Shown: positions 1 to 8,557, numbered from the stretch's first letter. The stretch: DNA of 40,881 bases from Chitinophagales bacterium (GCA_016787045.1 JAEUVA010000048.1:1-40881); one strand, 5' to 3'. Program-made: numbers and translations. Notes: generated by a model not told the origin, from the sequence alone.

Positions 1-315
1 TTCTACCAACAAATATTTGTTGCCGGTGGCCCAGTTAATGGCAGGAAATGAACCTATGGTGGGATTGCCTAATCCTATCTTTACCGTGAATAAACCAAAC
101 TGGTTGGTAATGGCGGTTTGGGTCTCCTGATACTCGGGAAAACCGGGGTTGATACCATTGTTAATGGTTAACCGTACGGATATGTTTTGGTTAGCCAAGG
201 GTGTGCCAGCAGCATTGCGTGCTACAGCTTGGTAATTGATGGCTTGGGGTACGTTCTGAGCAGTTATGCTGAAAGCAATCAGCATCGCTATGGATAGTAA
301 GTAAACTTGCTTCAT
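1..315 (-). CDS. Exported protein, N-terminal part only (runs off left edge)
   Basis: An open frame of 105 codons starts at ATG 315 and continues past base 1. It begins with a clear signal peptide (MKQVYLLSIAMLIAFSITAQ), followed by the phrase PQAINYQAVARNAAGTPL and then NQNISVRLTI. This opening is very common in large Bacteroidota surface proteins (tail-fibre-like, collagen-like or T9SS-exported); that is family knowledge, not something this fragment proves. The C-terminus and any sorting domain lie outside the window, so the function cannot be named. A TATTTTTG -7 box lies 27 bases upstream of the start. The gene is downstream of, and on the same strand as, the ECF sigma operon, but separated from it by about 75 bases containing that box, so it is probably its own transcript. 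Confidence 0.75.
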   Translation of the reverse strand, partial: MKQVYLLSIAMLIAFSITAQNVPQAINYQAVARNAAGTPLANQNISVRLTINNGINPGFPEYQETQTAITNQFGLFTVKIGLGNPTIGSFPAINWATGNKYLLVE

Positions 316-341
316 TAAATAAAGTTAAAAGTGTGCAGTTA

Positions 342-349
342 CAAAAATA
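342..349 (-). promoter_or_regulatory. Candidate -7 box for the left-edge exported protein
   Basis: The minus strand reads TATTTTTG, a perfect match to the Bacteroidota -7 consensus TAnnTTTG and identical to the rpsU box in this window. No good TTTG -33 box is found 19-20 bases upstream, so this is a half-site prediction only. Confidence 0.35.
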
Positions 350-390
350 CGCAAAGTAATGTGAATATGTATAATTTATTGCTGACAGCA

Positions 391-783
391 CTATTTTTTG
401 TGACCTCGGATGAAGAAATTTTTCACAAAAATCAACTGCATAACACCATGATCATCTTCCTTAAACAATTTTAGCATAGCCGTACCCTCCCAACGCTGGT
501 TATCAGTTGATAGAGCTATAACCCGCCCGTTTTGATACAGAGTATGTTTCATTCTTAGAGTTGAAATTGAATCGTACCAACCGAATGCTGCTGAAAAATC
601 GTACAGCCCACCCGATTAAATGGTATCAATACCTACGAACAAATTGAGCTTATAGATTTTTGCAGGTTGCTCATTCTCTAGTTTGGCGATACTTTTTTTC
701 TTCACTTCAAAGGTTTGTTCACCTTGAGCCGAGGAGAAAAATACGAGAAACATTGCCAGTAGAAGAAGGAACCCGTTCTTCAT
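391..783 (-). pseudogene. Small exported protein interrupted by an in-frame TAA
   Basis: ATG at 783 overlaps the TGA of the preceding gene as ATGA, so translation looks coupled. Codons 1-55 encode a signal peptide (MKNGFLLLLAMFLVFFSSAQ) and a short lysine-rich mature part. Codon 56 is TAA (616-618). In the same frame, codons 57-130 are open and protein-like (for example SGGLYDFSAAFGWYDS) up to TAG at 391-393. The simplest reading is a roughly 130-residue gene broken by one nonsense mutation, or a base error in the assembly. A 55-residue product could still be made. I do not recognise the family. It is the last member of the ECF sigma operon and, like the two genes before it, encodes an exported protein. 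Confidence 0.6.
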
Positions 784-1301
784 TGGAGGAAAATTATGTA
801 CGGAACTATAAGATTAACTACTTCTGGCGGGTTACCACAGGATGTAAACCGCAGTTTTGTGACCACCACTTTATCGCCTGCTGAGAGTGTTCGGATTTTT
901 TGGATGACCGCTTCAGATAACCGGAGCGATTTCTGAGGCCAGTCTTCGTTTCCGGTAGGTGTGATGGTTTTAAGCACCAACTCTACTAAAACATTAGCCC
1001 CAGTCCGCGAGTTTGGGGCAAACGAATACAACCTTTGTTGGATTTCTTCAATTGCTACCTCTGTAGAGACCGTATCCCGTTGCCGTTGATCGAAGTTGGG
1101 CGAGTTGAACATCAAATCGCTTTTAAAACTATTCCCTCTATTAAAAACTGGCTGAGGAATTGAGTTGGCAGTGTCTGTTTTTACTTGAGTTTGTATCTCC
1201 GTATTGCTTCTATTCTTTTGAATAACAAAGGTATCTGACTGCTGTGCAACTAAGAACTCACTCAAACAGAAGAGTGAGGTTAGGGCTGCTACTTTTCGCA
1301 T
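780..1301 (-). CDS. Exported protein, possible GldM C-terminal-like fragment
   Basis: This is a 173-residue protein with an N-terminal signal peptide ending near VAQ (residue 19) and no other membrane segment. Its last 50 residues (SEAVIQKIRTLSAGDKVVVT, then NLIVPYIIFLQ) resemble the closing segment of GldM-C-like domains, where a helix is followed by a GDKV-type strand and a final hydrophobic strand. That resemblance is from memory and weak. The gene starts one base after the stop of its upstream neighbour and its TGA overlaps the next ATG, so it sits firmly inside the sigma-factor operon. It contains one cysteine in the mature region (TSCGNPP). The function is unknown. Confidence 0.7.
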   Translation of the reverse strand: MRKVAALTSLFCLSEFLVAQQSDTFVIQKNRSNTEIQTQVKTDTANSIPQPVFNRGNSFKSDLMFNSPNFDQRQRDTVSTEVAIEEIQQRLYSFAPNSRTGANVLVELVLKTITPTGNEDWPQKSLRLSEAVIQKIRTLSAGDKVVVTKLRFTSCGNPPEVVNLIVPYIIFLQ

Positions 1302-1302
1302 A

Positions 1303-1989
1303 TTAAAATTTATTTATCTTATCGTCAATCAACACTACTCGCAAGGGCTGCAAAATGGTAAAGGTATCCATACCATTGAGGTAGGTTATGTTTCTTATTT
1401 CAATAACACTTCCATCTTGTTTTTCGTCAATTCTATCGCGCATGGGGTATGTAAGCCGATTGCCTCTGCCGAGTAATGTATCGTTTTTTTGTGTATCGTA
1501 GTATTCGTATGAAAGGATGGGGTAACTGATACGCTTTAGCTCAGGTTCACTACGTAGTGGCACACTTAAATACCCTTGTACTACTACCCGCATGCGGTGA
1601 ATTACAGAATCATTATCCACCCCGTCTAAATTGGGTTTGGGATGTTGAAACTTCTGCACTGAAAACTCTTTAAGCAGAGATAGTTTTCTTTTGCCATCGG
1701 TAGAGCGGGTGTAAATTTTAAGCAGTGCTGTTTTGCCTTTGATTGACTTCAAACTGAGCACAGAATCCGTACGCATTACACGCCCCTCGGTAAATGTAAT
1801 GGTGTCTATCTCTACGCCCTCGGGTATTTGCAAAATGAAGCGCTTGGTAATGCCGGTGTACAGCACGTTTGTTTCGGGAGACAAAGTGATGGCCGTGTTT
1901 TTTGCCTTAACTGTAAATACAGTATCACCCGTTTGTGCGAGCACGCTTACCGGTAACATTATCAGAAATAGACACAACTGCTTCAACAT
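1303..1989 (-). CDS. Exported protein with GldM-like motif, ECF operon
   Basis: This 228-residue protein has a signal peptide (MLKQLCLFLIMLPVSVLAQ). Residues about 35-75 contain NVLYTGITKRFILQIPEGV, close to the NVLYxGxxNP pattern I associate with the third domain of GldM, the T9SS periplasmic shaft. A second half (about 130-228) holds the phrases RMRVVVQGYLSVPL and EIRNITYLNGMDTF. The full GldM architecture (about 500 residues with an N-terminal TM helix) is absent, so this is not GldM itself. Together with the next gene it could represent a split or derived GldM-C-like fold. It lies 33 bases after the one-TM protein and one base before the next gene. The GldM relation is inference. Confidence 0.7.
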   Translation of the reverse strand: MLKQLCLFLIMLPVSVLAQTGDTVFTVKAKNTAITLSPETNVLYTGITKRFILQIPEGVEIDTITFTEGRVMRTDSVLSLKSIKGKTALLKIYTRSTDGKRKLSLLKEFSVQKFQHPKPNLDGVDNDSVIHRMRVVVQGYLSVPLRSEPELKRISYPILSYEYYDTQKNDTLLGRGNRLTYPMRDRIDEKQDGSVIEIRNITYLNGMDTFTILQPLRVVLIDDKINKF

Positions 1990-2022
1990 ATTCCCTAAGA
2001 ACTATACCAACTTATTTCTCTG

Positions 2023-3684
2023 CTAAATACCTAAAAATTCTTTCACTTCATCTGTGCTGCTGAATTTTTTGTCTATTACTTCTAAATGAAACCTAACCTC
2101 AGCACCTGCTCCTCTCGTATTTTTTTCAAACTGCTCTTGGTGCACCACTCCCACTTTGAGTTGATTGGTAATGACCCAAATCAAATTTTGTGACTTGGGA
2201 TTAAAGCTAAAACGTGACATGCCAGCGGCAGTGAAACTATACATAGCATTTCTTCCTTTCTCTACCAAATAACATTGGTTTACAGTGATTGGCTGTCCGC
2301 TTTTGCTATCTGTAAACTTAGCTGCTACTAAAGCACCAGAGGGCAGGCGGGAAGGACAATCGGCATTCCAGATGCCAAACTGTTGAATGGTGAATGTGCG
2401 GTACACCAATTCTGTTTGTTGCAACCGGGCTTCGTAACTTTTTCTCCGCTCTTCCATTTCTCTAATTTCTTGCTTTATCTTTTCATCTGCCGCTTTTGCC
2501 TTTGCTTCTAATTCTGCTTGGAGTGTTGCCTCTTTTTGTTTGCGTTCGGTTAGCTTGGTGGTGTATTCCTCAAACTTTTTGTCGTACACTTTTTTGGCTT
2601 CTGCATAGTCCGTTTCTTCCAGTACAGGTGCGGCAATTATTGTATATGTTTCTTTGCTGCTCATAAAAGTAATTTCGTATTTGTCTGTACCGGCCACTCG
2701 TTTTAACTGCACGTCTTCCCACAAGGTAGCTGCTTTGGAGGGGTCATAGTTTTTGTCTTCGGGCTGAAACTTAAGGTTGCTGTACACTGCAATTTCGGGG
2801 AATTCTTTTTCGTCTACCTTGATGGTAAAGCGCGATTTTGTTTTGTCTACTTTGCGGGGTTCCACAGGTTTTTCTTTTAGAATGGCGCTTATCTCCATTT
2901 TCACTTTAGCAATTTCTGCATTTTGTTTCTTTGTACTTGCATCTGCCTCCGGTTGAGCGGGCGATAAAGTTGTAGCGACAGAATCTGCATTTGTTGAGGT
3001 AGCGCTAAAGTTGCCTTGCGCTATGTATTTCCATTGCTGTGCTGATGTATCTAAGTAGTAAGTATTGAAGCGATCGGCAGAATTTTGCGAAACCATCTCC
3101 ACCCGAATTGGTGATAATGGATTGGTGAATAGTGGCAATCCGTTATTGTATGCTGTGATGTCTATCATGCCGGCTGTTTCAAAATGAAACTGTTCGCCTG
3201 CGCTGTCATACACCATGGGGATTCCGGCCAAAAACACATCACTGATTTCGTGAAACTCGCGATAATGCAACTGTACAGTACCGTTTATCGCATGGCCGCT
3301 TTTATCTAAAAACGCATTAGCCGGTATAATAATTCGTGACCCGCTGGTATGCAGAATGACCGTATCAGAAATGGTATTAACTGCATAGCTAACCCGTGGT
3401 ATATCTGACATGGGCAGAGGCGGGTTAATGAATGCTGTAGTACCCTGCGTATGCTCGTTTGTCATCGCTTTAGAAAGGAGCAAGACAGCTGCCACAACGG
3501 TGGCCAATGCACCGGCACTTCCCCACCAAAACTTAGCGGTTTTGAAAAACGGCACTTTAATGGCCTGATAGTTTTTGAGTAGTGAGCCGAAGTCTTTACC
3601 GGACTGCAAGTCGGCATCGGTTAAAGGAGGTTGATGGGTATTTATTTTGAAATTTTTCATGATTGTTTTCTTTTTAAATGACAT
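2023..3684 (-). CDS. Single-TM protein paired with ECF sigma factor (putative anti-sigma or sensor)
   Basis: The protein has 553 residues. The first ~50 are hydrophilic, followed by one TM helix (about 52-72, WWGSAGALATVVAAVLLL) and a long extracytoplasmic part. Residues about 90-230 form a domain with SGSRIIIPANAFLDKSG and YREFHEISDVFLAGIPM, a pattern I have seen in Bacteroidota proteins encoded next to ECF sigma factors. A charged coiled coil lies at about 365-425, then a C-terminal beta-rich domain. Its start overlaps the sigma-factor stop (TAATG), which implies coupled translation. A second ATG eight codons in (3660) is an equally good start. The anti-sigma or sensor role is inferred from gene order and topology; no zinc anti-sigma motif is seen. 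Confidence 0.8.
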   Translation of the reverse strand: MSFKKKTIMKNFKINTHQPPLTDADLQSGKDFGSLLKNYQAIKVPFFKTAKFWWGSAGALATVVAAVLLLSKAMTNEHTQGTTAFINPPLPMSDIPRVSYAVNTISDTVILHTSGSRIIIPANAFLDKSGHAINGTVQLHYREFHEISDVFLAGIPMVYDSAGEQFHFETAGMIDITAYNNGLPLFTNPLSPIRVEMVSQNSADRFNTYYLDTSAQQWKYIAQGNFSATSTNADSVATTLSPAQPEADASTKKQNAEIAKVKMEISAILKEKPVEPRKVDKTKSRFTIKVDEKEFPEIAVYSNLKFQPEDKNYDPSKAATLWEDVQLKRVAGTDKYEITFMSSKETYTIIAAPVLEETDYAEAKKVYDKKFEEYTTKLTERKQKEATLQAELEAKAKAADEKIKQEIREMEERRKSYEARLQQTELVYRTFTIQQFGIWNADCPSRLPSGALVAAKFTDSKSGQPITVNQCYLVEKGRNAMYSFTAAGMSRFSFNPKSQNLIWVITNQLKVGVVHQEQFEKNTRGAGAEVRFHLEVIDKKFSSTDEVKEFLGI

Positions 3685-4283
3685 TAATTGTTCAATCGTT
3701 TTTGCAACTCCGGCTTAAGTTTTTCTAATATGCGATACAGCCGCATTTTTACAGCCGCTTCGTTAGATTGAAGTATTTCCGCTATCTCTTTAAAAGCACG
3801 CTTTTCAAAAAAGCGCATCTCAATCAATGTAAAATCATCCTCTGGCAGAGTAGTAATAACCTCCAGCAGTATCCGCTCATCTGCAGTCGCGGTTGAGTAA
3901 TCCATTTCTTCTATTACATCCTTCAAATGTTTTTCTTCCAAGTTAACCCCTCGCTGTTTTTCGTTTTTGCGAAAAATCTGGTTGAGTTCGTTGATGGCAA
4001 TACGATACAACCAACTGCTGAAAGGAAAACCCCGATGCTCATACTTGGGCAGGTTGATCATGGCTTGCAAAAACACCTGTTGTGTAATATCCTGCGCGTC
4101 CTCTTTGCTTACCGTACGCTGGTAAACAAAGCGAAGAATAGCGGCATAATACTTTTCGTACAGGGGCTGAAACTTTTCGGGGTTCCTCTGCGCAGCAAGA
4201 ATGAGCTGCTCTTCTTCGGTATAGCCGGGGGCTTGGGTCTGCATAAGCGGGATTGATGTAATGAGCTGCATATACACATACAA
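3684..4283 (-). CDS. ECF (sigma-70 family, group 4) RNA polymerase sigma factor
   Basis: This 199-residue protein has the two-domain ECF layout. Region 2 (about 42-110) contains LYEKYYAAILRFVYQRT, EDAQDITQQVFLQA and SSWLYRIAINELNQIFRK. Region 4 (about 140-195) is a helix-turn-helix with LPEDDFTLIEMRFFEKRAF, KEIAEILQSNEAAVKMRLYR. It directs RNA polymerase to specific promoters. It heads a minus-strand operon with the one-TM protein and small exported proteins, so it probably controls an envelope response. The true start may be the ATG at 4244 (MQTQAPGYTEEE), since the 13 residues before it look unlike sigma factors. Only 42 bases separate it from the acyl-CoA reductase stop, so it could be co-transcribed with that gene. 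Confidence 0.93.
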   Translation of the reverse strand: MYVYMQLITSIPLMQTQAPGYTEEEQLILAAQRNPEKFQPLYEKYYAAILRFVYQRTVSKEDAQDITQQVFLQAMINLPKYEHRGFPFSSWLYRIAINELNQIFRKNEKQRGVNLEEKHLKDVIEEMDYSTATADERILLEVITTLPEDDFTLIEMRFFEKRAFKEIAEILQSNEAAVKMRLYRILEKLKPELQKRLNN

Positions 4284-4325
4284 TGCAGCCGGTTTGTGAA
4301 AGTAACAACGCGCGACACAAAAAAA

Positions 4326-5390
4326 TTATTGCCCGAGCAGAAACTGCATGGTGTCTATACCATCGGCATAGTCGATTAATGATGGCTGTTGTGCATGGCC
4401 AAAAGAAACGAAGGGTGATGGGAGAGGGGCGAGGGACGAGGAGGATGCAGTGGTGAGTAGTGAGTTATGAGTTGCAAGATAACCTTGCGCGGCAACTACA
4501 CATTGTATCTTATCGGCAAGTGCACCCAGCTTGGTTTGCAACACCCGTTCATCGTGCCAATGTTCGTAATAAAGAGTACCGATGGGCGAAGCTATATTTT
4601 CATTTTCTACGAGCATCACAAACTCATTGGCAAAGTGCGGTGTTTTGTTGAGCAAAAGGATAGTACGTTGGTAGTCGTAGTTGTTCATGAATTTGGTGTG
4701 ACTATGCAGCCACTTGTATGTTTCAAAATGAGGAAAGAGCTGCGTAATATCGTAGCCAACCGGTACATACAACTTGCTCACATTGCGGCAGCCCAACCCA
4801 AAATACAAAAACACATCATCGGCCAATTGCTTTAGTTGCTCTGGTGTTTCTTGACCCGTGAGTATAGCTACACTGTTGCGGTTTTTGCGCAAAATGCGCG
4901 GGTAGTTGCGGAAGTAGTATTCAAAATAACTATAGGTACTATCGCTGCCGGTGGCCACCACGGCATCAAAGTTTTGGAGTTTTTCGGTAAGCGTAATGCG
5001 CTGGTTGGCTTCAGTGTCTATTTGCTGCAATAACTCCAATACTCGTTTAAACAAAAAGTCATCTTTGGAAGAAAGCTTGATTTGCATTTTCCATCCGGCC
5101 AAATAGCCACATAAAAAATCGTGAAAACCCACTAAGGGGATGTTGCCGGCAAAAATTAGCCCCAAGGTCTTTTGTACCTGCTCATCGGTTATACTATACT
5201 GCTTTGCAAAAGAGTTGAGTTTGTTTTCATCCAACATATTGGAACAAATACCCTCTAAAGCATACTGCACAAACTGCTTAGTAAACCACGGGTTGTATTG
5301 CTCTGCTGCTTCGGCTAATTGATTCAATGCCTCATCATTGGCCATTTGTTTCCCCAACTCTGCTAAATATGCTACTCGCTTCATGTCCAC
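4326..5390 (-). CDS. Acyl-CoA reductase, LuxC family
   Basis: This 354-residue protein matches the Bacteroidota LuxC-type acyl-CoA reductases, which reduce acyl-CoA or acyl thioesters to aldehydes with NADPH. Visible motifs are VATGSDSTYSYFEYYF (145-160, dinucleotide fold) and GLGCRNVSKLYVP with the likely catalytic Cys201, plus the family C-terminal signature LIDYADGIDTMQFLL. Between VVAAQG and FVSFGHAQQPS there is an extra stretch of about 24 residues (303-326), rich in Ser, Thr, Leu and Pro, which reads as a DNA repeat inserted in frame (see 4406-4478). It is just before the C-terminus and the frame is kept, so the enzyme may still work. The physiological substrate cannot be told from sequence. 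Confidence 0.85.
   Translation of the reverse strand: MDMKRVAYLAELGKQMANDEALNQLAEAAEQYNPWFTKQFVQYALEGICSNMLDENKLNSFAKQYSITDEQVQKTLGLIFAGNIPLVGFHDFLCGYLAGWKMQIKLSSKDDFLFKRVLELLQQIDTEANQRITLTEKLQNFDAVVATGSDSTYSYFEYYFRNYPRILRKNRNSVAILTGQETPEQLKQLADDVFLYFGLGCRNVSKLYVPVGYDITQLFPHFETYKWLHSHTKFMNNYDYQRTILLLNKTPHFANEFVMLVENENIASPIGTLYYEHWHDERVLQTKLGALADKIQCVVAAQGYLATHNSLLTTASSSSLAPLPSPFVSFGHAQQPSLIDYADGIDTMQFLLGQ
4406..4478. repeat. Short repeat inserted in frame in the LuxC-type gene
   Basis: A purine-rich stretch (4406-4450, GGGCGAGGGACGAGG core) is followed by four imperfect heptamers on the plus strand: TGGTGAG, TAGTGAG, TTATGAG, TTGCAAG (4451-4478). The heptamer part looks like the short tandem repeats often scattered between bacterial genes. 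It codes for the extra LATHNSLLTTASSSS segment of the reductase. Confidence 0.55.
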
Positions 5391-5480
5391 AATTATAGAG
5401 CGAAATGTGATTTAGTGAGCATGTTTTGGTTTTGGATATACATCACCGCATTTATTTAGCGTTATATAATTACAAACACG

Positions 5481-6455
5481 ATGAAGAAAAACATAGCCGT
5501 AATTACCGGAGGGAACAGTAGCGAAGTGGGCATAGCGCTCAAAAGTGCCGCAGTGGTGTGCAAGCATCTTAACAAAGAAAAATACAATGTATTTAAGATA
5601 ATGATAGATGGTGCCGCGTGGTATGTAGAGCGCGATAATCCGGTGAAACTGTTTATTGATAAAAATGATTTCAGTTTTACGATAGAAGGCCACAAAATAA
5701 CTTTTGATGCCGTGTTTATTGCCATACACGGTACACCGGCCGAGGATGGCAAACTGCAAGGATATTTTGACCTGCTGGGCATCCCCTACAACTGCTGCGG
5801 GGTGCTGCAAGCCGCGCTAACATTTGATAAACAGCGTTGCAAAGAGTATGTATCGCTGCACGGTGTAAAAACGGCTAAGGCCGTACTCCTCAAAAAATCA
5901 TCTTTTGATGCCGCTAACTTTTCGTTGAACCTGCCCTTGCCCCTCTTTGTAAAGCCCAATAAAAACGGCAGCAGCTATGGCGCCTCTAAAGTAACAGAGC
6001 CAGCGCAACTGCTACCGGCCATACAAAATGCGTTTAATTACGATGATGAAATATTGGTGGAAGAATACCTACAAGGCACCGAAGTAACCTGCGGAGTAAT
6101 CTCCCGAAACGGAGAAACCACTGCGTTACCCATCACAGAAATACGCAGTAAAAAAGGGTTCTTTGATTACGAAGCCAAGTACGAAGGCGCCTCCGAAGAG
6201 GTAACACCTGCGCCCATAGACGCTGCACTTTTTGCCCAAATTCAGCAAACCTCTAAAGATATTTACGGGCTACTGGATTTTAAAGGCATGTGCCGGATTG
6301 ATTACATTATACGAAGTAACGAATACTACATGTTGGAAGTAAACTCTGTACCCGGCCTTAGCGAAGAAAGCATAGTGCCCCAACAAGCCCGCGCTATGGG
6401 CATTTCGCTGGAGGAGTTGTTTGGTATATCGGTAGAAGAGTGCCTCCGCAAATAG
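5481..6455 (+). CDS. ddl: D-alanine--D-alanine ligase
   Basis: This 324-residue ATP-grasp enzyme joins two D-alanines for peptidoglycan precursors in the cytoplasm. Family motifs are all present: the N-terminal GGNSSEV loop, AIHGTPAEDGKLQGYFDLLG, the ATP-grasp lysine region FVKPNKNGSSYGASKV, the EEYLQGTEVTCGV loop, ITEIRSKKGFFDYEAKY (omega loop) and the metal-binding EVNSVPGLSEES near the C-terminus. The ATG at 5481 gives the normal family N-terminus (KKNIAVITGG). It is transcribed divergently from the reductase, and its TAG abuts the stop codon of the convergent T9SS cargo gene with no spacer at all. The length is typical. Confidence 0.95.
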   Translation: MKKNIAVITGGNSSEVGIALKSAAVVCKHLNKEKYNVFKIMIDGAAWYVERDNPVKLFIDKNDFSFTIEGHKITFDAVFIAIHGTPAEDGKLQGYFDLLGIPYNCCGVLQAALTFDKQRCKEYVSLHGVKTAKAVLLKKSSFDAANFSLNLPLPLFVKPNKNGSSYGASKVTEPAQLLPAIQNAFNYDDEILVEEYLQGTEVTCGVISRNGETTALPITEIRSKKGFFDYEAKYEGASEEVTPAPIDAALFAQIQQTSKDIYGLLDFKGMCRIDYIIRSNEYYMLEVNSVPGLSEESIVPQQARAMGISLEELFGISVEECLRK

Positions 6456-8351
6456 TTACTGCTTGAGCAACTTCCCTGTCCATTCACCGGCTTGCAGTAA
6501 GTACATACCGGGCATTAAATCAGGTAGTTGCAACTGCTGCTCTGTATTGATCAACTGCTGCTCGTGAATCAATCGCCCGCTCATGTCTAAAACCTTCATG
6601 CTTTGGTTCAGCAAAGTTGCCTCGCACCGTACATACCACACTCCCTGCTGGTTGGGGTTGGGGTAAACTTTAAGCAGTGTTGAAGCACCTCCAACGGATT
6701 GAATGCTAAGCGTATTGTCTAACGTGTTGTAAACTGTATTGGTTAAGATAGGTGGATTAAAATCAAAATAAATATCCGCACGGTTGGTTACTAAAGTACC
6801 GTTACTCACATTGCTATTAGGTTTGATGGAGTACTTAATGTAACCATGACTCTCCGGCTCGTTGGTAAAGCTATCGGGCAACATAATGTTGTTGAAAATA
6901 AACTTGACTGCTCGGTTTTGCTCTACAGCAATCTCATACGTGTGCGAGGTGGCCAACACCCGCAGCGTACTCATATCTAAATGGGTGGAAATAGTATCTA
7001 CCACTACTACGTTTTGCGCATAAAAAGTACCGGTGTTTTGAAAGCGGATGGTGTAGGTAAGTGTAGTGTTAGGTTGAACAACATGGGCATTGCTCTCACC
7101 CACAGGGCTTACCGCCTTGTCGTTGGGGTCATAGGAGCCGACTACGGTGGCGGTTTCGGTGGCTTGAAGAGTATCAAAACCGATGCAACCGGTGCCACTC
7201 AATTGTGCTGAGTAAGTAAATAAGGTGCCCAATGGCACGGCAGGTGGTGGCGGAGTTTGCAGAATAAGATGTACGTTTAAACTGCTTCCGGGGTTAAGGT
7301 TTGTTACTGCCACTTCAATAAAATGCTGCACGCTATCTACTAATGTAGCGGGAGGGTTGCTCAAAACAAAGGTTTGCTGCGGTGGATAGTTTACACGTAA
7401 GGTTCCGTTCATGGGTTGCGCAGACAGCACATGCTGAAGCTGCACCTGCACACCGTTAGTAAAACCCGGGCGTGGAGGTGGATTATCAGGAGTAACCGAT
7501 ACATTCCCCTTGCAAATTAAGTTAGGTGGCGGAGTGAGAGCAAAGTCAAACCCACCGTACGAGTACCCGGGAACAAATGCATTTGCTAAAAGAGTGTCCG
7601 GATTAAAGCCATACTCTGTGGCTATGCTATTCTGTGCTGGTAGTACAGTGTACTGACCGGGAGAAATGTATGTATAAAACACACCATTTGTACCGGTAAT
7701 TGGGTAAGCCACTCCATTTCCTATGTCAATCACCTGATTTTTTACATCAAAATCACCGGCATTGTATATGAAATCATTGTTCATGTCGTAGTAAACCCTA
7801 CCTGATATCAAAGCATATACAGAGGAAATGTTATTATATGGGTCAAACGCTGCAGTTTGATTTATATTTACAGGTGGACAAATTGAGTCAAAAGTGCTCT
7901 TCAACCGTACCATTGGATTTAACTCTACATTAGGGAAAACTGCTCCCGTATCAGTAGTAGTAACCGTAGCGAGAAGTGTTAATCGGTATTGACCATAATC
8001 ATCATTTGGGGTTCCGCTGATTCTTATACAACCATTTTCTCCGTTATTAAATGTATTGTTAGCTTTGTTTGTAGCCCAACATAGGCCAAAAGGCAAGTTG
8101 GATATGCTGTTGATTTGCAAGGTTACTACTTTACGTAGTTGGTTACCAACAAATACGGAGTCGTAGTTTTTTATGTGAATCACCTCAAAGGCACTCACCA
8201 TTCTTGTGAAGCAAGGCGACTCTTCAAAAATAGATGGAAACATTAATGATCCGGAAGGCGTACAAACCAAAGCCCCCGAATTGCCGCAATACTGCGCCCG
8301 ACCCAAAATTACTGCCAGTAGGAGCGCTGAGGTGAGTATTAGTGTTTTCAT
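6456..8351 (-). CDS. T9SS-exported surface protein with C-terminal sorting domain
   Basis: This 631-residue protein has a signal peptide (MKTLILTSALLLAVILGRAQ). A central region has a short SdrD/carboxypeptidase-regulatory-like segment (SGRVYYDMNNDFIYNAGD), and about residues 405-545 form the Bacteroidota repeat domain that opens SYDPNDKAVSP and ends YFDFNPPILTNTVYNT. The last ~75 residues are a type IX sorting domain (VYPNPNQQGVWYV ... VLDMSGRLIHEQQL ... MPGMYLLQ ... GKLLKQ). It is therefore expected to cross the outer membrane through T9SS and be released or anchored at the surface. The passenger has no recognised enzymatic domain; adhesion or structural roles are possible but not shown. 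Confidence 0.88.
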   Translation of the reverse strand: MKTLILTSALLLAVILGRAQYCGNSGALVCTPSGSLMFPSIFEESPCFTRMVSAFEVIHIKNYDSVFVGNQLRKVVTLQINSISNLPFGLCWATNKANNTFNNGENGCIRISGTPNDDYGQYRLTLLATVTTTDTGAVFPNVELNPMVRLKSTFDSICPPVNINQTAAFDPYNNISSVYALISGRVYYDMNNDFIYNAGDFDVKNQVIDIGNGVAYPITGTNGVFYTYISPGQYTVLPAQNSIATEYGFNPDTLLANAFVPGYSYGGFDFALTPPPNLICKGNVSVTPDNPPPRPGFTNGVQVQLQHVLSAQPMNGTLRVNYPPQQTFVLSNPPATLVDSVQHFIEVAVTNLNPGSSLNVHLILQTPPPPAVPLGTLFTYSAQLSGTGCIGFDTLQATETATVVGSYDPNDKAVSPVGESNAHVVQPNTTLTYTIRFQNTGTFYAQNVVVVDTISTHLDMSTLRVLATSHTYEIAVEQNRAVKFIFNNIMLPDSFTNEPESHGYIKYSIKPNSNVSNGTLVTNRADIYFDFNPPILTNTVYNTLDNTLSIQSVGGASTLLKVYPNPNQQGVWYVRCEATLLNQSMKVLDMSGRLIHEQQLINTEQQLQLPDLMPGMYLLQAGEWTGKLLKQ

Positions 8352-8368
8352 GGGTTACAAATTTTTAC

Positions 8369-8400
8369 CAAATGTATCATATAGTTTTATTGGTGTCAAG
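8369..8400 (-). promoter_or_regulatory. Candidate promoter of the T9SS cargo gene
   Basis: The minus strand carries TACATTTG (8376 to 8369), a perfect TAnnTTTG -7 box. A CTTG lies 20 bases further upstream (8397-8400), a three-of-four match to the TTTG -33 box. The start codon at 8351 would leave a leader of only about a dozen bases. Confidence 0.4.
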
Positions 8401-8457
8401 TTTTATTGTCATGGGTTTGTAAAAGTTGGTCTGGCTCGGTAAGCGGTGTATTGTTAA

Positions 8458-8471
8458 CGGGCTTTAGCCCG
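8458..8471. repeat. Small palindrome CGGGCTTTAGCCCG
   Basis: This is a perfect inverted repeat with a TTTA loop. The phrase is a familiar scattered intergenic palindrome in Bacteroidota. It lies in the 526-base gap between the T9SS cargo gene and rpoB. No T-run follows on either strand, so it is not an obvious terminator. Confidence 0.45.
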
Positions 8472-8557
8472 CAGCAAACATTTCCTTTTCCGCTTATCCC
8501 CAAGGGCATTTGGCTTTAGTCGAGAGCATCAATACATTGCCTGTTAAATACGCGGTT

